In this document: positions 44,137 to 53,671 of the stretch, piece by piece
Layout of the letters: every line of letters starts with the position of its first letter
How positions within the stretch are numbered: the first letter of the stretch is position 1
Origin: Anaerobutyricum faecale
GTDB taxonomy: Bacteria > Bacillota > Clostridia > Lachnospirales > Lachnospiraceae
Assembly: GCA_019119645.1 (NCBI GenBank)
Contig: DWWR01000108.1
Span: 20,805-84,804, forward strand
Direction of reading: 5' to 3'
Length of the DNA: 64,000 bases
Position numbers and translations under genes: made by a program
Notes under the pieces: model-generated
Database searches by the model: none
Told to the model about the DNA's origin: nothing
What the model saw: the letters and a program-made list of their open reading frames with translations, nothing else

Positions 44137-44285
44137 TGGCAGAATAATAATCATATTTTCACAGTCATTTTGTGCAGTCTGTGGTATAATCTTCTTAGTT
44201 GAAGGGAAATTTTTCTTGAAAATTATCTAAAATGACTAAGACAGGCATAGATATGACCAGAACGCTGGCGCAGGCAGGAGGAGCT

Positions 44286-44990
44286 ATGAGCGGATTTGTG
44301 GAGTTAAGAAATGTAAAGAAAATATACCACATGGGCGAGGTGGACATCGAAGCCGCCGCAGGCATTGATTTTCAGATCGGAAAGGGAGAGTTTGCCGTCA
44401 TTGTCGGCCCCAGCGGTGCGGGCAAGACCACGGTGCTCAATATTCTGGGCGGTATGGACACGGCCTCGGAGGGCGAGGTGCTGGTGGACGGGCAGGATAT
44501 CGCCGGGTATTCCCGGAAAAAGCTGACCGCTTACCGACGGGATGATATCGGATTTGTGTTCCAGTTTTATAACTTGATCCCGAATCTGACCGCCCTGGAA
44601 AATGTGGAGCTGGCGCTGCAGATCTGCAAGGACCCTATGGATGCCGCAGAGGTGCTTCGGGAGGTGGGACTTGGCGACCGGATGGATAATTTCCCGGCAC
44701 AGCTCTCCGGCGGTGAGCAGCAGCGGGTATCCATCGCCAGGGCTCTTGCAAAGAATCCGAAGCTTCTGCTCTGCGACGAGCCCACAGGTGCTCTGGATTA
44801 CAACACCGGCAAAGCGATTTTGAAACTTCTTCAGGATACCTGCCGGGAAAAGGGAATGACGGTGGTGCTCATCACTCATAATTCAGCCATTGCGCCCATG
44901 GCGGACAGGGTCATAAAGATTAAGAACGGAAGAGTGTCGGATATGTCAGTAAATGAACATCCTGTTTCAGTGGAGACAATCGAGTGGTAG
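44286..44990 (+). CDS. ABC transporter ATP-binding protein (LolD/MacB type)
   Basis: The Walker A is GPSGAGKTT, the signature is LSGGEQQRVSIARAL, and Walker B is LLLCDEPTGALD. The sequence is of the MacB/FtsE-like export class, and the FtsX-type permease follows. The start at 44286 is preferred (AGGAGG four bases upstream, giving MSGFVELRNVKK); the frame also extends to 44232. Confidence 0.9.
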   Translation: MSGFVELRNVKKIYHMGEVDIEAAAGIDFQIGKGEFAVIVGPSGAGKTTVLNILGGMDTASEGEVLVDGQDIAGYSRKKLTAYRRDDIGFVFQFYNLIPNLTALENVELALQICKDPMDAAEVLREVGLGDRMDNFPAQLSGGEQQRVSIARALAKNPKLLLCDEPTGALDYNTGKAILKLLQDTCREKGMTVVLITHNSAIAPMADRVIKIKNGRVSDMSVNEHPVSVETIEW

Positions 44991-45076
44991 ACGACAGGGA
45001 AACCAATCGCAGAGGTGGAAAGACGGATGCACGACAGGCGGGCGGATAACAGCGACAGAGGGGGCAGAATCGGCCA

Positions 45077-48000
45077 ATGAAAAAGAAAGCAATGTGGAAA
45101 GATTTTTATATGGAGATTCGCAAGAGCCCGGGGCGTTTTCTGTCCATTTTATTTATCGTGGCGCTGGGGGTGGCGTTTTTTTCCGGAATCCGGGCTTCGG
45201 AGCCGGATATGCGCATCACCGGCGACGCTTATTTTGATTCGGAAAATCTCATGGACATCAAGGCGCTCAGCACCTACGGCGTGACGGAGGATGACGTGGA
45301 AGCCTTTCAGAATATCGACGGCGTGGAGCTGGCGGAGGGCGCCTACAGCGCGGATTTTCTCCATAACACGGAGGACGATCAGCGGGTGCTCCATGTGATG
45401 GGCGCCCAGAAGGAGATGAACCAGATCACCGTCTCGGAAGGCAGGATGCCGGAAACCGTGGGCGAGTGTCTGGTGGATGACGCCTCCGATTATCAGATCG
45501 GCGATGAGATCGTGCTGACGTCGGGAACGGAAGATCCGGTATCTGACACTCTAAGCACAGACACCCTGACAGTGGTGGGCCGGGGCAATACGGCGGCCTA
45601 TGTCTCCTTCGGCCGGGGCAGCGCCACCATCGGGACAGGTAATATTTATGCCTTTGTGGTGGTGCCGGAAGACACCTTTACCCTGGATACATTTACGGAG
45701 GTATACCTCAAGGTCGAGGGCGCAAAAGCGCTTACGGCTTTTACTGACGCTTACGATGAGAAGATCGACGGTGTGCAGAATCTGGTGGAAGACGCAGCTG
45801 AAGAGAGAGGTGTCATCCGCAAAGATGAGATCGTGAAGGATGCCGAGGATGAGATCGCCGACGCGGAAAAGGAACTGGCGGATGCCAAAAAGAAAGCCAG
45901 GAAGGAACTGAAAAAAGCCAAAAAAGAGATTGCGGACGGCGAGAAAGAGCTGGCAGATGCCAAAAAGGAGATTGCGGACGGCAAGGAACAGATTGCCGAC
46001 GCGAAAGATACTCTCAATGCTCAGCAGAAAAAGCTGGATCAGTCCCAAAAAGAGTATGAGGATGGCAAGAAGGCTTTAGAAAAAGGCTGGAAGCAGTATG
46101 AAAAGGCGAAAAAGAAGTTTGAGAAGAAAAAGCCGGATGCTGAGGAGCAGATAGAGAGCGGAAAGGCCCAGCTGGATACACTGGAAGATCAGATCAGGGA
46201 GGATGAGGCCCTTTATCAGAAGCTGCAGTCGCAGATTGACGCGCTGGAGCAGGCAGCGAAGGCTGGTGCCGGAACAGGAGGTTCGGAGACACACACCGCC
46301 GAATCCGGTCAGGAAAAAGATTCCGCAGATGCCGGCAGCCAGAATGGAAGCAGTTTGCAAAAACAGCTGGAGCAGCTGAAGACGCAGGCCGGCGGCCTCA
46401 ATCAGAAAATTGCGGCGGAGAAAAGCGCGTATTCCAAGGCGGAGAAACAGCTGACGGATGCCGAAAAAGAACTTTCTGACGGTGAGAAAGAGCTTGCCTC
46501 CACGGAAAAAACGCTGAATGCCACCGAGAAAAAACTGGCGTCGGCCAGGACGCAGATAGAATCCGGTCAGAAACAGATCGATGACGCCTGGGCAGAGCTT
46601 GAGGATAAAGAAAAAGAGATAGCCGACGGCGAAGAAGAAATCAAAAAGAACGAAAAAAAGCTGGAGGATGCCAGAAAAGAATATAAGCAGGGGAAAAAGG
46701 ATGCCAAAAAGGAAATCGCTGACGGCGAAAAGGAAATCGAGGATGCTAGACAGGAGCTTGCGGATTTAAAAGACCCGGAGTGGTACGTGTATGACCGGAG
46801 CACTCTGATTGAAAATAGCAGTTTCGGAGAAAATGCAGAGAGGCTGGGCGCCATCGGCAAGGTCTTCCCGGTATTGTTTTTCCTGGTGGCGGCGCTGATC
46901 AGTCTGACCAGCATGACCCGGATGGTGGAAGAGCAGAGAACGGCCATCGGGACCATGAAAGCTCTGGGATACGGCCAGCTGGCCATCGCTTCCAAATACC
47001 TGGGGTACGCTTTCCTCGCCACTGTGGGAGGAAGTGTGATCGGCGTCCTGTTTGGAGAAAAAGTATTTCCGTATATCATCATCTACGCCTACAGCATTTT
47101 ATATCCGCATCTTCCGCAGATTTTGGTGCCATATGACTGGAGCTACGGTTTTATGGCGTCAGGTATCGCCATTTTCTGCACCATGTTTGCCACCTTCTTC
47201 TCCTGCTGGCGGGAGCTGAATGCGCAGCCGTCGGTGCTGATGCGGCCGCCGGCGCCGAAAAATGGCCGCCGGGTACTTCTGGAACGGATTCCGGTTATCT
47301 GGAAACATCTGAATTTTACCTGGAAGTCCACCATCCGGAATCTCATGCGCTATAAGAAACGTTTTTTCATGACTATTTTTGGAATTGGCGGCTGTATGGC
47401 TCTCATGCTGGTGGGCTTCGGCCTGAAAGACTCCTGTTATGAGATCGCTGCCCTGCAGTACGATGAGATTCAGTTTTACGACGCCAGCGTCTATCTGGAC
47501 GAGGATATCACAGAAGATGAGAGAAATAATCTCCATCAGATTCTCAGCGAAGAAAATGGTGTCGAACGGTACATGGATGTGGATATGCAGAGCCTGACGC
47601 TGGTCAATGAGAAAGGTACAGAACGGGAAGTGTACCAGTGTGTTTTCCCGGATGATAAAGAGGAAGTGGCCCGGTTCGTGGATTTCCATGACCGGAAAAC
47701 AGGAGAGGAATACACTCTGTCAGATAACGGGGTGATCATCAATGAAAAGACGGCAAAGCTGCTGGATGTTGAGGTGGGTGACACCATTTATATCAAAGAC
47801 CAGGAAGACGGCAACAAGCCGGTCTATATCGAACATATCTGTGAGAATTATCTGGGCCACTACATGTACATGACGCCGGCTTATTATGAGACCGTATACG
47901 GTGCGATGCCGGAAAATAATACCATTCTTTTCATCATGGATGATGGAGCGGACTCTTCTTCGGAAGACCAGCTGCAGGCAGTGGGCGAAAGCCTCCTGAA

Positions 48001-48472
48001 AGAAGACGGTGTCCTGAACGTAAGCTATATGAGCGACATGGAACAGCAGCTGGACGATATGCTTCGAAGCCTGAACCTGGTCATCATCGTTCTCATCATC
48101 TCCGCAGGCATGCTGGCCTTCGTGGTTCTTTATAACCTGAATACCGTCAATATCGCTGAGCGGAAACGGGAGCTGGCTACCCTGAAGGTGCTGGGGTTCT
48201 ATGATATAGAAGTGGCCGAGTATGTATACAGGGAGAATATCCTCCTGACCTTCATTGGAGCCGCTCTGGGCTGCATTCTTGGCAAAGTCCTTCACCTGTT
48301 CATCATCCAGACGGTGGAAGTGGATTCTGTCATGTTTGGAAGAATCATCCACGGCACCAGTTACCTTTACAGCCTGCTGTTTACCACATTGTTCTCCCTC
48401 ATCATCAACGGAATGATGTACTTCAAGCTCAGGAAGATCGATATGGTGGAATCACTGAAGAGCGTGGAGTGA
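45077..48472 (+). CDS. FtsX-type ABC transporter permease with long extracytoplasmic coiled coil
   Basis: This 1131-aa permease has one N-terminal transmembrane segment (about residues 18-36) and an extracytoplasmic domain. A very long Lys/Glu/Asp/Ala coiled coil follows (about residues 255-565, repeats such as EIADGEKELADAKK). The FtsX transmembrane blocks lie near residues 590-720 and at the C-terminus (LVIIVLIISAGMLAFVVLYN). It pairs with the ATPase upstream. Such pairs in Clostridia export peptides or act on the envelope; the substrate is unknown. Confidence 0.88.
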   Translation: MKKKAMWKDFYMEIRKSPGRFLSILFIVALGVAFFSGIRASEPDMRITGDAYFDSENLMDIKALSTYGVTEDDVEAFQNIDGVELAEGAYSADFLHNTEDDQRVLHVMGAQKEMNQITVSEGRMPETVGECLVDDASDYQIGDEIVLTSGTEDPVSDTLSTDTLTVVGRGNTAAYVSFGRGSATIGTGNIYAFVVVPEDTFTLDTFTEVYLKVEGAKALTAFTDAYDEKIDGVQNLVEDAAEERGVIRKDEIVKDAEDEIADAEKELADAKKKARKELKKAKKEIADGEKELADAKKEIADGKEQIADAKDTLNAQQKKLDQSQKEYEDGKKALEKGWKQYEKAKKKFEKKKPDAEEQIESGKAQLDTLEDQIREDEALYQKLQSQIDALEQAAKAGAGTGGSETHTAESGQEKDSADAGSQNGSSLQKQLEQLKTQAGGLNQKIAAEKSAYSKAEKQLTDAEKELSDGEKELASTEKTLNATEKKLASARTQIESGQKQIDDAWAELEDKEKEIADGEEEIKKNEKKLEDARKEYKQGKKDAKKEIADGEKEIEDARQELADLKDPEWYVYDRSTLIENSSFGENAERLGAIGKVFPVLFFLVAALISLTSMTRMVEEQRTAIGTMKALGYGQLAIASKYLGYAFLATVGGSVIGVLFGEKVFPYIIIYAYSILYPHLPQILVPYDWSYGFMASGIAIFCTMFATFFSCWRELNAQPSVLMRPPAPKNGRRVLLERIPVIWKHLNFTWKSTIRNLMRYKKRFFMTIFGIGGCMALMLVGFGLKDSCYEIAALQYDEIQFYDASVYLDEDITEDERNNLHQILSEENGVERYMDVDMQSLTLVNEKGTEREVYQCVFPDDKEEVARFVDFHDRKTGEEYTLSDNGVIINEKTAKLLDVEVGDTIYIKDQEDGNKPVYIEHICENYLGHYMYMTPAYYETVYGAMPENNTILFIMDDGADSSSEDQLQAVGESLLKEDGVLNVSYMSDMEQQLDDMLRSLNLVIIVLIISAGMLAFVVLYNLNTVNIAERKRELATLKVLGFYDIEVAEYVYRENILLTFIGAALGCILGKVLHLFIIQTVEVDSVMFGRIIHGTSYLYSLLFTTLFSLIINGMMYFKLRKIDMVESLKSVE

Positions 48473-48556
48473 TACCCGGCGCCAAAGCAAAGACAGAATT
48501 TGCGCAGACGCGCACTGCGAAGAAAAATATTGTACATTTACAGAGGAGGTTTGACC

Positions 48557-48925
48557 ATGGAAATCAGGAAACTGCCTGGTAATTTTTCTGTGTGTAAAGT
48601 TGAGGATTACTCACTTGTGGACCAACATACAGAGTTTTGTTTTACGGGCAAAACCGATGAGGAGAATTCGCTGGTGTGTCCGACAGACAAGGTGCCGGAC
48701 AACACGACGAGCCGGGAAGACGGATGGAGGATGTTTCGGATTCAGGGCGTACTGGATTTTTCACTCATCGGAATACTGGCGGACATTTCCCGCATACTGG
48801 CAGAAAACAAGATTGGAATTTTTGCCATATCGACCTTTTGCACCGATTACATACTGACAAAAGAAGAAAATTATCAGAAGGCGCTGGATGCTCTCAGTCG
48901 GGCAGGTTATAAAATCATAGAATAG
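48557..48925 (+). CDS. ACT-domain protein (ACT_7-like)
   Basis: This 122-aa protein contains an ACT-type regulatory fold: the FRIQGVLDFSLIGILADISR strand-helix unit, then ILAENKIGIFAISTFCTDYILTK split over two strands. ACT domains bind amino acids or similar ligands. GAGGAGG lies seven bases before the ATG. It stands alone after the exporter, so the ligand cannot be inferred. Confidence 0.82.
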   Translation: MEIRKLPGNFSVCKVEDYSLVDQHTEFCFTGKTDEENSLVCPTDKVPDNTTSREDGWRMFRIQGVLDFSLIGILADISRILAENKIGIFAISTFCTDYILTKEENYQKALDALSRAGYKIIE

Positions 48926-49056
48926 CTCCATAACGGCGGCACAGAGCCGGCGGCTGCGTATGAAAAATAAGAGCGCAAAGCCGGGCAGATGTGTAGCGAT
49001 GTGAGATTGCAGAGCTGGTTCAAAAGCATCTGGATCTGAGAAAGCGAAGGTAGTAT

Positions 49057-49926
49057 ATGGGAATGAAGATCAAAAAAATAGACAATACACAGATATCCGA
49101 CGCCCTTTCCCTCATGTGGACAACATTTTTACAGTTTGAAGCCCCGGATTATTCAGAAGAAGGTATGCAATCCTTTAAAGATTTCATCAAAAACGAAGAG
49201 ATTGTTCAAACGCTGGAATTTTGGGGCGCATATGAAAAGGATGAGCTGCAAGGTGTGATAGCTTCCAACGAGAACCGGAAACACATTTGTTGTTTCTTTG
49301 TAAAGGCTCAGTACCACAGACAGGGCATAGGCAGAAAGTTATGGGAATATTTTCTGAAAAACAGCCAACAGGCAGCAATCACGGTCAACTCTTCACCATA
49401 TGCCGTGCCGGTCTACCATAAACTGGGCTTTGTAGATATGGACACAGAGCAGCTGGCCGATGGTATGCGATATACGCCGATGAAGTTTGAACGGCAGGAA
49501 GTCAGATTCTATGATCAGGTGGATGACAGATTGCTGAAATTCGCTGTTATTATCGCAAAAACCAATGGAAAATGGGTGTTTTGCAAACATAAAGAACGGG
49601 ATACTTATGAACTGCCCGGCGGGCACAGAGAAAATGGCGAGGATATTCTGACCACGGCCAAAAGAGAGCTGAAAGAAGAAACAGGAGCAGTAGAATTTCA
49701 CATAGAACCGGTTTGCGTATATTCGGTTACGGGGAAAACAAGAGTAAATGATAAGGTGGACGAGGAGACGTTCGGAATGCTCTTTACTGCCGACATATTT
49801 TCTTTTGAGCCAATACATAGTGAGATAGAAAAAATTTTGATCACTGAGCATTTTGTCGATGATTGGACATATCCTCTGATACAACCCAAATTAATCAGAG
49901 AAGCCCGGAGAAGAGGCGTTTTATAA
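49057..49926 (+). CDS. GNAT acetyltransferase - Nudix hydrolase fusion
   Basis: Residues 1-150 are a GNAT acetyltransferase with the acetyl-CoA loop QYHRQGIGRKLWEYF and YHKLGFVDM. Residues 150-289 are a Nudix hydrolase with the full Nudix box: GGHRENGED, then TAKRELKEETGA. One protein thus carries an acyltransferase and a nucleotide-diphosphate hydrolase. The substrates are unknown. Confidence 0.88.
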   Translation: MGMKIKKIDNTQISDALSLMWTTFLQFEAPDYSEEGMQSFKDFIKNEEIVQTLEFWGAYEKDELQGVIASNENRKHICCFFVKAQYHRQGIGRKLWEYFLKNSQQAAITVNSSPYAVPVYHKLGFVDMDTEQLADGMRYTPMKFERQEVRFYDQVDDRLLKFAVIIAKTNGKWVFCKHKERDTYELPGGHRENGEDILTTAKRELKEETGAVEFHIEPVCVYSVTGKTRVNDKVDEETFGMLFTADIFSFEPIHSEIEKILITEHFVDDWTYPLIQPKLIREARRRGVL

Positions 49927-50044
49927 CATAGATGGGAGAGCCTTTGTGCGGAATGGTATAGCGGCACAGAGCAGACAGCCCTTGTTTAATGGCCGGAGCA
50001 GGCTGCGGCTTTAAGCCCTGCCGGTTTAAAATAGGAATAGAAAA

Positions 50045-50071
50045 CTCCAGTGTTGCAGCACTGGGGTTTTT
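50045..50071 (+). terminator. Intrinsic terminator
   Basis: CTCCAGTG pairs with CACTGGGG around a small loop, followed by five T residues. The rest of 49927-50251 holds a second GC-rich palindrome near 50000-50027 and no gene. Confidence 0.75.
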
Positions 50072-50251
50072 GTTGTAGTCAAATTTCGCAAAAATGTAAC
50101 GGCAAAAAGTCGGCCCTGCGGTTTCTGAAACTTCTGAAAGCAGAAATTGCCAAGGCAAACGTTTTTATGGTATTCTATTCTAAATAAAGATGACCGAAAT
50201 GTTGAAAAAATGCAAAATATTTACATTTATACATTAAGGAGAAAGAAGAGT

Positions 50252-50413
50252 ATGGAACGTTTTAAAAAGATTTATCAGCAGGGAACCGTCGATGTGATTG
50301 AAATCTGGGTGGACACCGAAACCGGAGTGCAGTATGTATTCCATAGGAACGGAAATGCAGCAGGTTTTACTCCGCTGCTTGATAAAGATGGTAAGCCGGT
50401 AGTGACGCCGTAA
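50252..50413 (+). CDS. DUF6440-type small protein
   Basis: This 53-aa protein matches small Firmicute proteins of the DUF6440 type: VIEIWVDTETGVQYVFH followed by GFTPLLDKDGKPVV. AAGGAG lies 10 bases before ATG 50252. The longer frame from 50147 has no site. The function is unknown. Confidence 0.78.
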   Translation: MERFKKIYQQGTVDVIEIWVDTETGVQYVFHRNGNAAGFTPLLDKDGKPVVTP

Positions 50414-50461
50414 CGAAGAACGGCAAAATAATTAAGCCGTTACCTAGAGAGGTGAAACATA

Positions 50462-50899
50462 ATGGTAAGGGAAGCAACGAAAAATGATTTGAACAATCTA
50501 CTTCAGTTATATTTGCATCTACATGAAGATAAGATTCCGCAGGACTCGCAGAATCTGAGAGAAACATGGGAGACGATTCAGGGGGACAGGAATCATCATA
50601 TTATTTTAAATGAGGTGGATGGAATTCTTGTATCCTCCTGTGTGTGCGTGATTATCCCCAATCTCACCAGAAATGTCCGGCCATATGCTTTTATAGAAAA
50701 TGTAGTCACACATGAGAAGTACAGAGGGCGGGGGTATGCTACGGAATGTCTCAACCGTGCGAAAGAAATTGCCATAAAAAACAATTGTTATAAAATGATG
50801 CTGCTGACAGGTTCCAAAAAACAAAGTACGCTAAACTTTTATGTGAAGGCCGGATATAACAGCACAGACAAAACAGCGTTTATTCAATGGCTGGAGTAA
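50462..50899 (+). CDS. GNAT family N-acetyltransferase
   Basis: This 145-aa protein has the acetyl-CoA-binding motif HEKYRGRGYATECLNRA and a C-terminal FYVKAGYN strand. The ribosome-binding site is GAGAGGTG. Substrate unknown. Its end overlaps a possible upstream start of the next gene. Confidence 0.88.
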   Translation: MVREATKNDLNNLLQLYLHLHEDKIPQDSQNLRETWETIQGDRNHHIILNEVDGILVSSCVCVIIPNLTRNVRPYAFIENVVTHEKYRGRGYATECLNRAKEIAIKNNCYKMMLLTGSKKQSTLNFYVKAGYNSTDKTAFIQWLE

Positions 50900-50928
50900 C
50901 AGATGTCTCAAACTATTGGAGAAATTAT

Positions 50929-51618
50929 ATGGATAATCAAGAGGTACAACTCATTGCAAAACAGACTATGGATTTTATCAGGAAGATGATTATGCCTGGA
51001 ATGAAATTAACTCAGGCAAGGAAGTTATGTGAAGATAAAATGCTGGAACTGGGTGCAGATTCGTTCTGGTACTGGGATATCGGCGCATTTATTTTTTCAG
51101 GAGATGAGACAACAAAGTCTGTGTCAGGAAAAGAGTATAAGACTTCTGATAGATACATAGAAGAAAACGATATCGTAACCATTGATCTCAGCCCTCAGTG
51201 TAATCACATATGGGGCGATTTTGCCAGAACCATAATCATTGAAGAGGGTCATGTGGTTGATGATATAGATGATATTCAAAATGCGGAATGGAAAGCCGGT
51301 CTGCTGATGGAACAAAGACTTCATCAGGAATTATTGGATTTTGTGGATGCAAGAACAACTTTTGAAGAGCTGTTTTATCATATGAATGACAGAATTGTTT
51401 CGAAAGGTTTTATCAATTTGGATTTCCTGGGAAATTTAGGACATTCCATTGAGAAGAAAAGTGAAGACCGCATTTATATTGAAAAGGGGAATCAGAGAAA
51501 ATTAAAAGATGTTTCGTATTTTACTTTTGAACCTCATATTTCCAGACCGGGTTCTGTATTTGGGTATAAATGGGAGAATATTTATTATTTCAAGAACGGC
51601 AAATTGAGAATGCTGTGA
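50929..51618 (+). CDS. M24-family aminopeptidase-like protein
   Basis: This 229-aa protein has the pita-bread fold of Xaa-Pro and methionine aminopeptidases. All five metal ligands can be placed: Asp in TIDLSPQ, Asp in WGDFART, His in LGHSIE, Glu in FTFEPH and Glu in WENIYY. The fold lacks the N-terminal domain of true Xaa-Pro peptidases. ATG 50929 with GGAGA is preferred to the upstream frame at 50887. Confidence 0.82.
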   Translation: MDNQEVQLIAKQTMDFIRKMIMPGMKLTQARKLCEDKMLELGADSFWYWDIGAFIFSGDETTKSVSGKEYKTSDRYIEENDIVTIDLSPQCNHIWGDFARTIIIEEGHVVDDIDDIQNAEWKAGLLMEQRLHQELLDFVDARTTFEELFYHMNDRIVSKGFINLDFLGNLGHSIEKKSEDRIYIEKGNQRKLKDVSYFTFEPHISRPGSVFGYKWENIYYFKNGKLRML

Positions 51619-51669
51619 AAAAGATAGTATAAGCAATTAAGTTGAAAATGTGATTTGGGAGGTGCGAAC

Positions 51670-52047
51670 ATGAAGAGAGAACTTGGAATCGCCCGGTGCG
51701 GCCTGGCCTGCTGCCTGTGCTCAGAAAATGTGACCTGCTCGGGCTGCGATTCGGGGCAATGTCCGGACAAAGACTGGTGTGAGAACAGAAAATGTTCCAT
51801 TGCAAAAAATATCGCACATTGCTATGAATGTGATGAAGCATGCAGAAAAGGCTTATTGAGTAAGATAAAACCCTATGCTTTTACGGAATTTGCCAGAAGA
51901 TATGGCGAAGAGGAGCTTCTTGATTGCCTGGAAAGAAATGAGAAGAACGGAGTAGTCTATCACCGGGAAGGTATAAACGGTGACTATGATGACTTTGATG
52001 ATGTAAAGGCACTGATCGAATTTATAAGAACAGGGATAAGGGGATAG
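51670..52047 (+). CDS. DUF3795 cysteine-rich protein
   Basis: This 125-aa protein has the DUF3795 pattern: ARCGLACCLCSENVTCSGC, then further cysteines (CPDKDWC, CSIAK, CYECDEAC), suggesting zinc or Fe-S binding. GGGAGG lies upstream of ATG 51670. The function is unknown. Confidence 0.85.
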   Translation: MKRELGIARCGLACCLCSENVTCSGCDSGQCPDKDWCENRKCSIAKNIAHCYECDEACRKGLLSKIKPYAFTEFARRYGEEELLDCLERNEKNGVVYHREGINGDYDDFDDVKALIEFIRTGIRG

Positions 52048-52055
52048 AGATAAAA

Positions 52056-52535
52056 ATGAAAATAAGACAAGCTGTTTTGGTAGATATAGACACAATTAGA
52101 TATATTTCGGAAAGAACAATCTCTGAGATTTATCCACACTATTATCCGGAAGGGGCGGTAAAATTTTTCCTGGAGCACCACAGCGAAGCGCATATTATAA
52201 ATGATATCAAAAATAACCGCGTATTTCTCTGCCTGAATGATGCACAGCAGGCTATCGGAACTGTTACTATAAAAGGAAATGAAATCTGCCGTCTGTTTGT
52301 CCTGCCATCTTGTCAGGGAAAGGGATATGGCACGGAAATGCTCCGGTTTGCAGAACAGGAAATCTCCGCCAGATACTCAACCATCATACTGGACGCCTCC
52401 CTTCCGGCCAAAAAAATATATCTCAGGAGAGGATACAAAGATGTTTCCTTCCATATCATACCCACCGGAAATCACGACTTTTTGTGTTATGATGTCATGG
52501 AAAAGCAAGAAGAAAAAACAGAATCTTTCGGATGA
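52056..52535 (+). CDS. GNAT family N-acetyltransferase
   Basis: This 159-aa protein has the acetyl-CoA loop LPSCQGKGYGTEMLRFAEQE and KKIYLRRGYKDV. It follows the DUF3795 gene by 8 bases and is probably co-transcribed with it. Substrate unknown. Confidence 0.88.
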   Translation: MKIRQAVLVDIDTIRYISERTISEIYPHYYPEGAVKFFLEHHSEAHIINDIKNNRVFLCLNDAQQAIGTVTIKGNEICRLFVLPSCQGKGYGTEMLRFAEQEISARYSTIILDASLPAKKIYLRRGYKDVSFHIIPTGNHDFLCYDVMEKQEEKTESFG

Positions 52536-52549
52536 TTGTTAAATAACAC

Positions 52550-52597
52550 TTGATGATATATCAAAATACAGATATAATTATATCAAATAAATGATAT
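52550..52597 (+). promoter_or_regulatory. Toxin-antitoxin promoter with operator palindromes
   Basis: TTGATG and TATAAT are 17 bp apart. The perfect palindrome TGATATATCA (52554-52563) lies within the spacer and the inverted repeat ATATCA/TGATAT (52580-52597) just downstream. This layout fits autorepression by the antitoxin. Confidence 0.75.
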
Positions 52598-52612
52598 GAA
52601 AGGGTGACAACT

Positions 52613-52879
52613 ATGATTATTAAGGCTTCCGCAGCTTTGAGAAATGATTACAGTGCAATTTCTAATCTTGCAAAAGAGACAAACGAACCTATTTATATTA
52701 CAAAAAACGGAGAGGGTGATGGCGTCTTCATGAGCATGGAGGCTTACGAAAAGCGGGAACAGGCGCTAAATCTTCGTGCGAAAATTATACGGGCGGAAGA
52801 AGAACGCCTGAGCGGAGCAAAAACAAGAAGTATTGAAGAGGCGAGAAAGGAATTAAGAGAACGTGCAGCATCTGTATAG
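52613..52879 (+). CDS. Phd/YefM-family antitoxin
   Basis: This 88-aa protein has the Phd-type DNA-binding N-terminus (SAALRNDYSAISNLAKETNE, then PIYITKNGEGDGVFMSME) and a charged C-terminal tail for toxin binding. ATG 52613 follows GAAAGG; a GTG at 52604 is possible. It overlaps the toxin gene by 17 bases. Confidence 0.9.
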   Translation: MIIKASAALRNDYSAISNLAKETNEPIYITKNGEGDGVFMSMEAYEKREQALNLRAKIIRAEEERLSGAKTRSIEEARKELRERAASV

Positions 52880-53174
52880 AGTTGAGATTCTTCCGACAGC
52901 ATGGGAAGATTTGAAAAGGATTGAGGATTATTATTTGCTTCAATTTGGTGTAGAATCAGCGATGAAAGTGACAGACCAGATTTTAAACAGTATTGAAAGA
53001 CTGGAGAAATTTCCGGATTCGGGATCTTTGACCCCGGATAAATGGCTGAATGAACAGGGCTACCGAATGGTAATATGGCAGCGTTTTGTATCTATTTATC
53101 GTCAGATTAAGGATACGGTATATGTATATCATATCGCAGATACACAGACGGAGTATACGAAATTATTTAGTTAA
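52863..53174 (+). CDS. RelE/ParE-family toxin
   Basis: This 103-aa protein has the ParE/RelE plasmid-stabilisation fold: YRVEILPTAWEDLKRIEDYY, a central RLEKFPDSG segment and the C-terminal YRMVIWQRFVSIYR. The start is GTG at 52863 inside the antitoxin end. Family members either cleave mRNA on ribosomes or inhibit gyrase; which applies here is not clear. Confidence 0.9.
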   Translation: MQHLYRVEILPTAWEDLKRIEDYYLLQFGVESAMKVTDQILNSIERLEKFPDSGSLTPDKWLNEQGYRMVIWQRFVSIYRQIKDTVYVYHIADTQTEYTKLFS

Positions 53175-53216
53175 GAAATAATATGACACAGGACGGAAAG
53201 CAGCGGGAGGAAAAAG

Positions 53217-53558
53217 ATGTTGATAATGTTCGATTTATTCATGGCAGCAGTGATGTTTATGATGGGAAGGGGATTCTATCGTTCCAAAGGGAAAGTGGCT
53301 AATCTTCTGACCGGATATAATATGCGTCCCGAAAATGAACGGAAGCAGTTCGATGAAGATGCCATGTGCCGCATTTATGGAAAGAGAATAATGGGGATGG
53401 CGGTTCCTTTTGTATGTGGAGCAGCTATTGACTTTTTTAAACCAGGCATCGGATGCACGGCCGCGTGGATTGTGTGGACCGTCCTTTTTGTAATGCTGTG
53501 TATAAAAAGAACATCCATGGAGAAGAAGCAGAGCTCTGAAGGGTACAAAGATAAGTGA
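53217..53558 (+). CDS. DUF3784-type small membrane protein
   Basis: This 113-aa protein has an N-terminal hydrophobic helix, the DUF3784-like GYNMRPENERKQFD segment followed by MCRIYGKRIM, and two further hydrophobic segments. GGGAGG precedes ATG 53217. The function is unknown. Confidence 0.8.
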   Translation: MLIMFDLFMAAVMFMMGRGFYRSKGKVANLLTGYNMRPENERKQFDEDAMCRIYGKRIMGMAVPFVCGAAIDFFKPGIGCTAAWIVWTVLFVMLCIKRTSMEKKQSSEGYKDK

Positions 53559-53671
53559 GTGGTTTATTGTTCTTACTTCACAAATCCTAATTTTTCATTG
53601 TGAGAATCTTCCGGGAAGTGTATAATAATGCAGATACCAACGTATAAGTAGAAAGAAAAGAGAAAATCATC

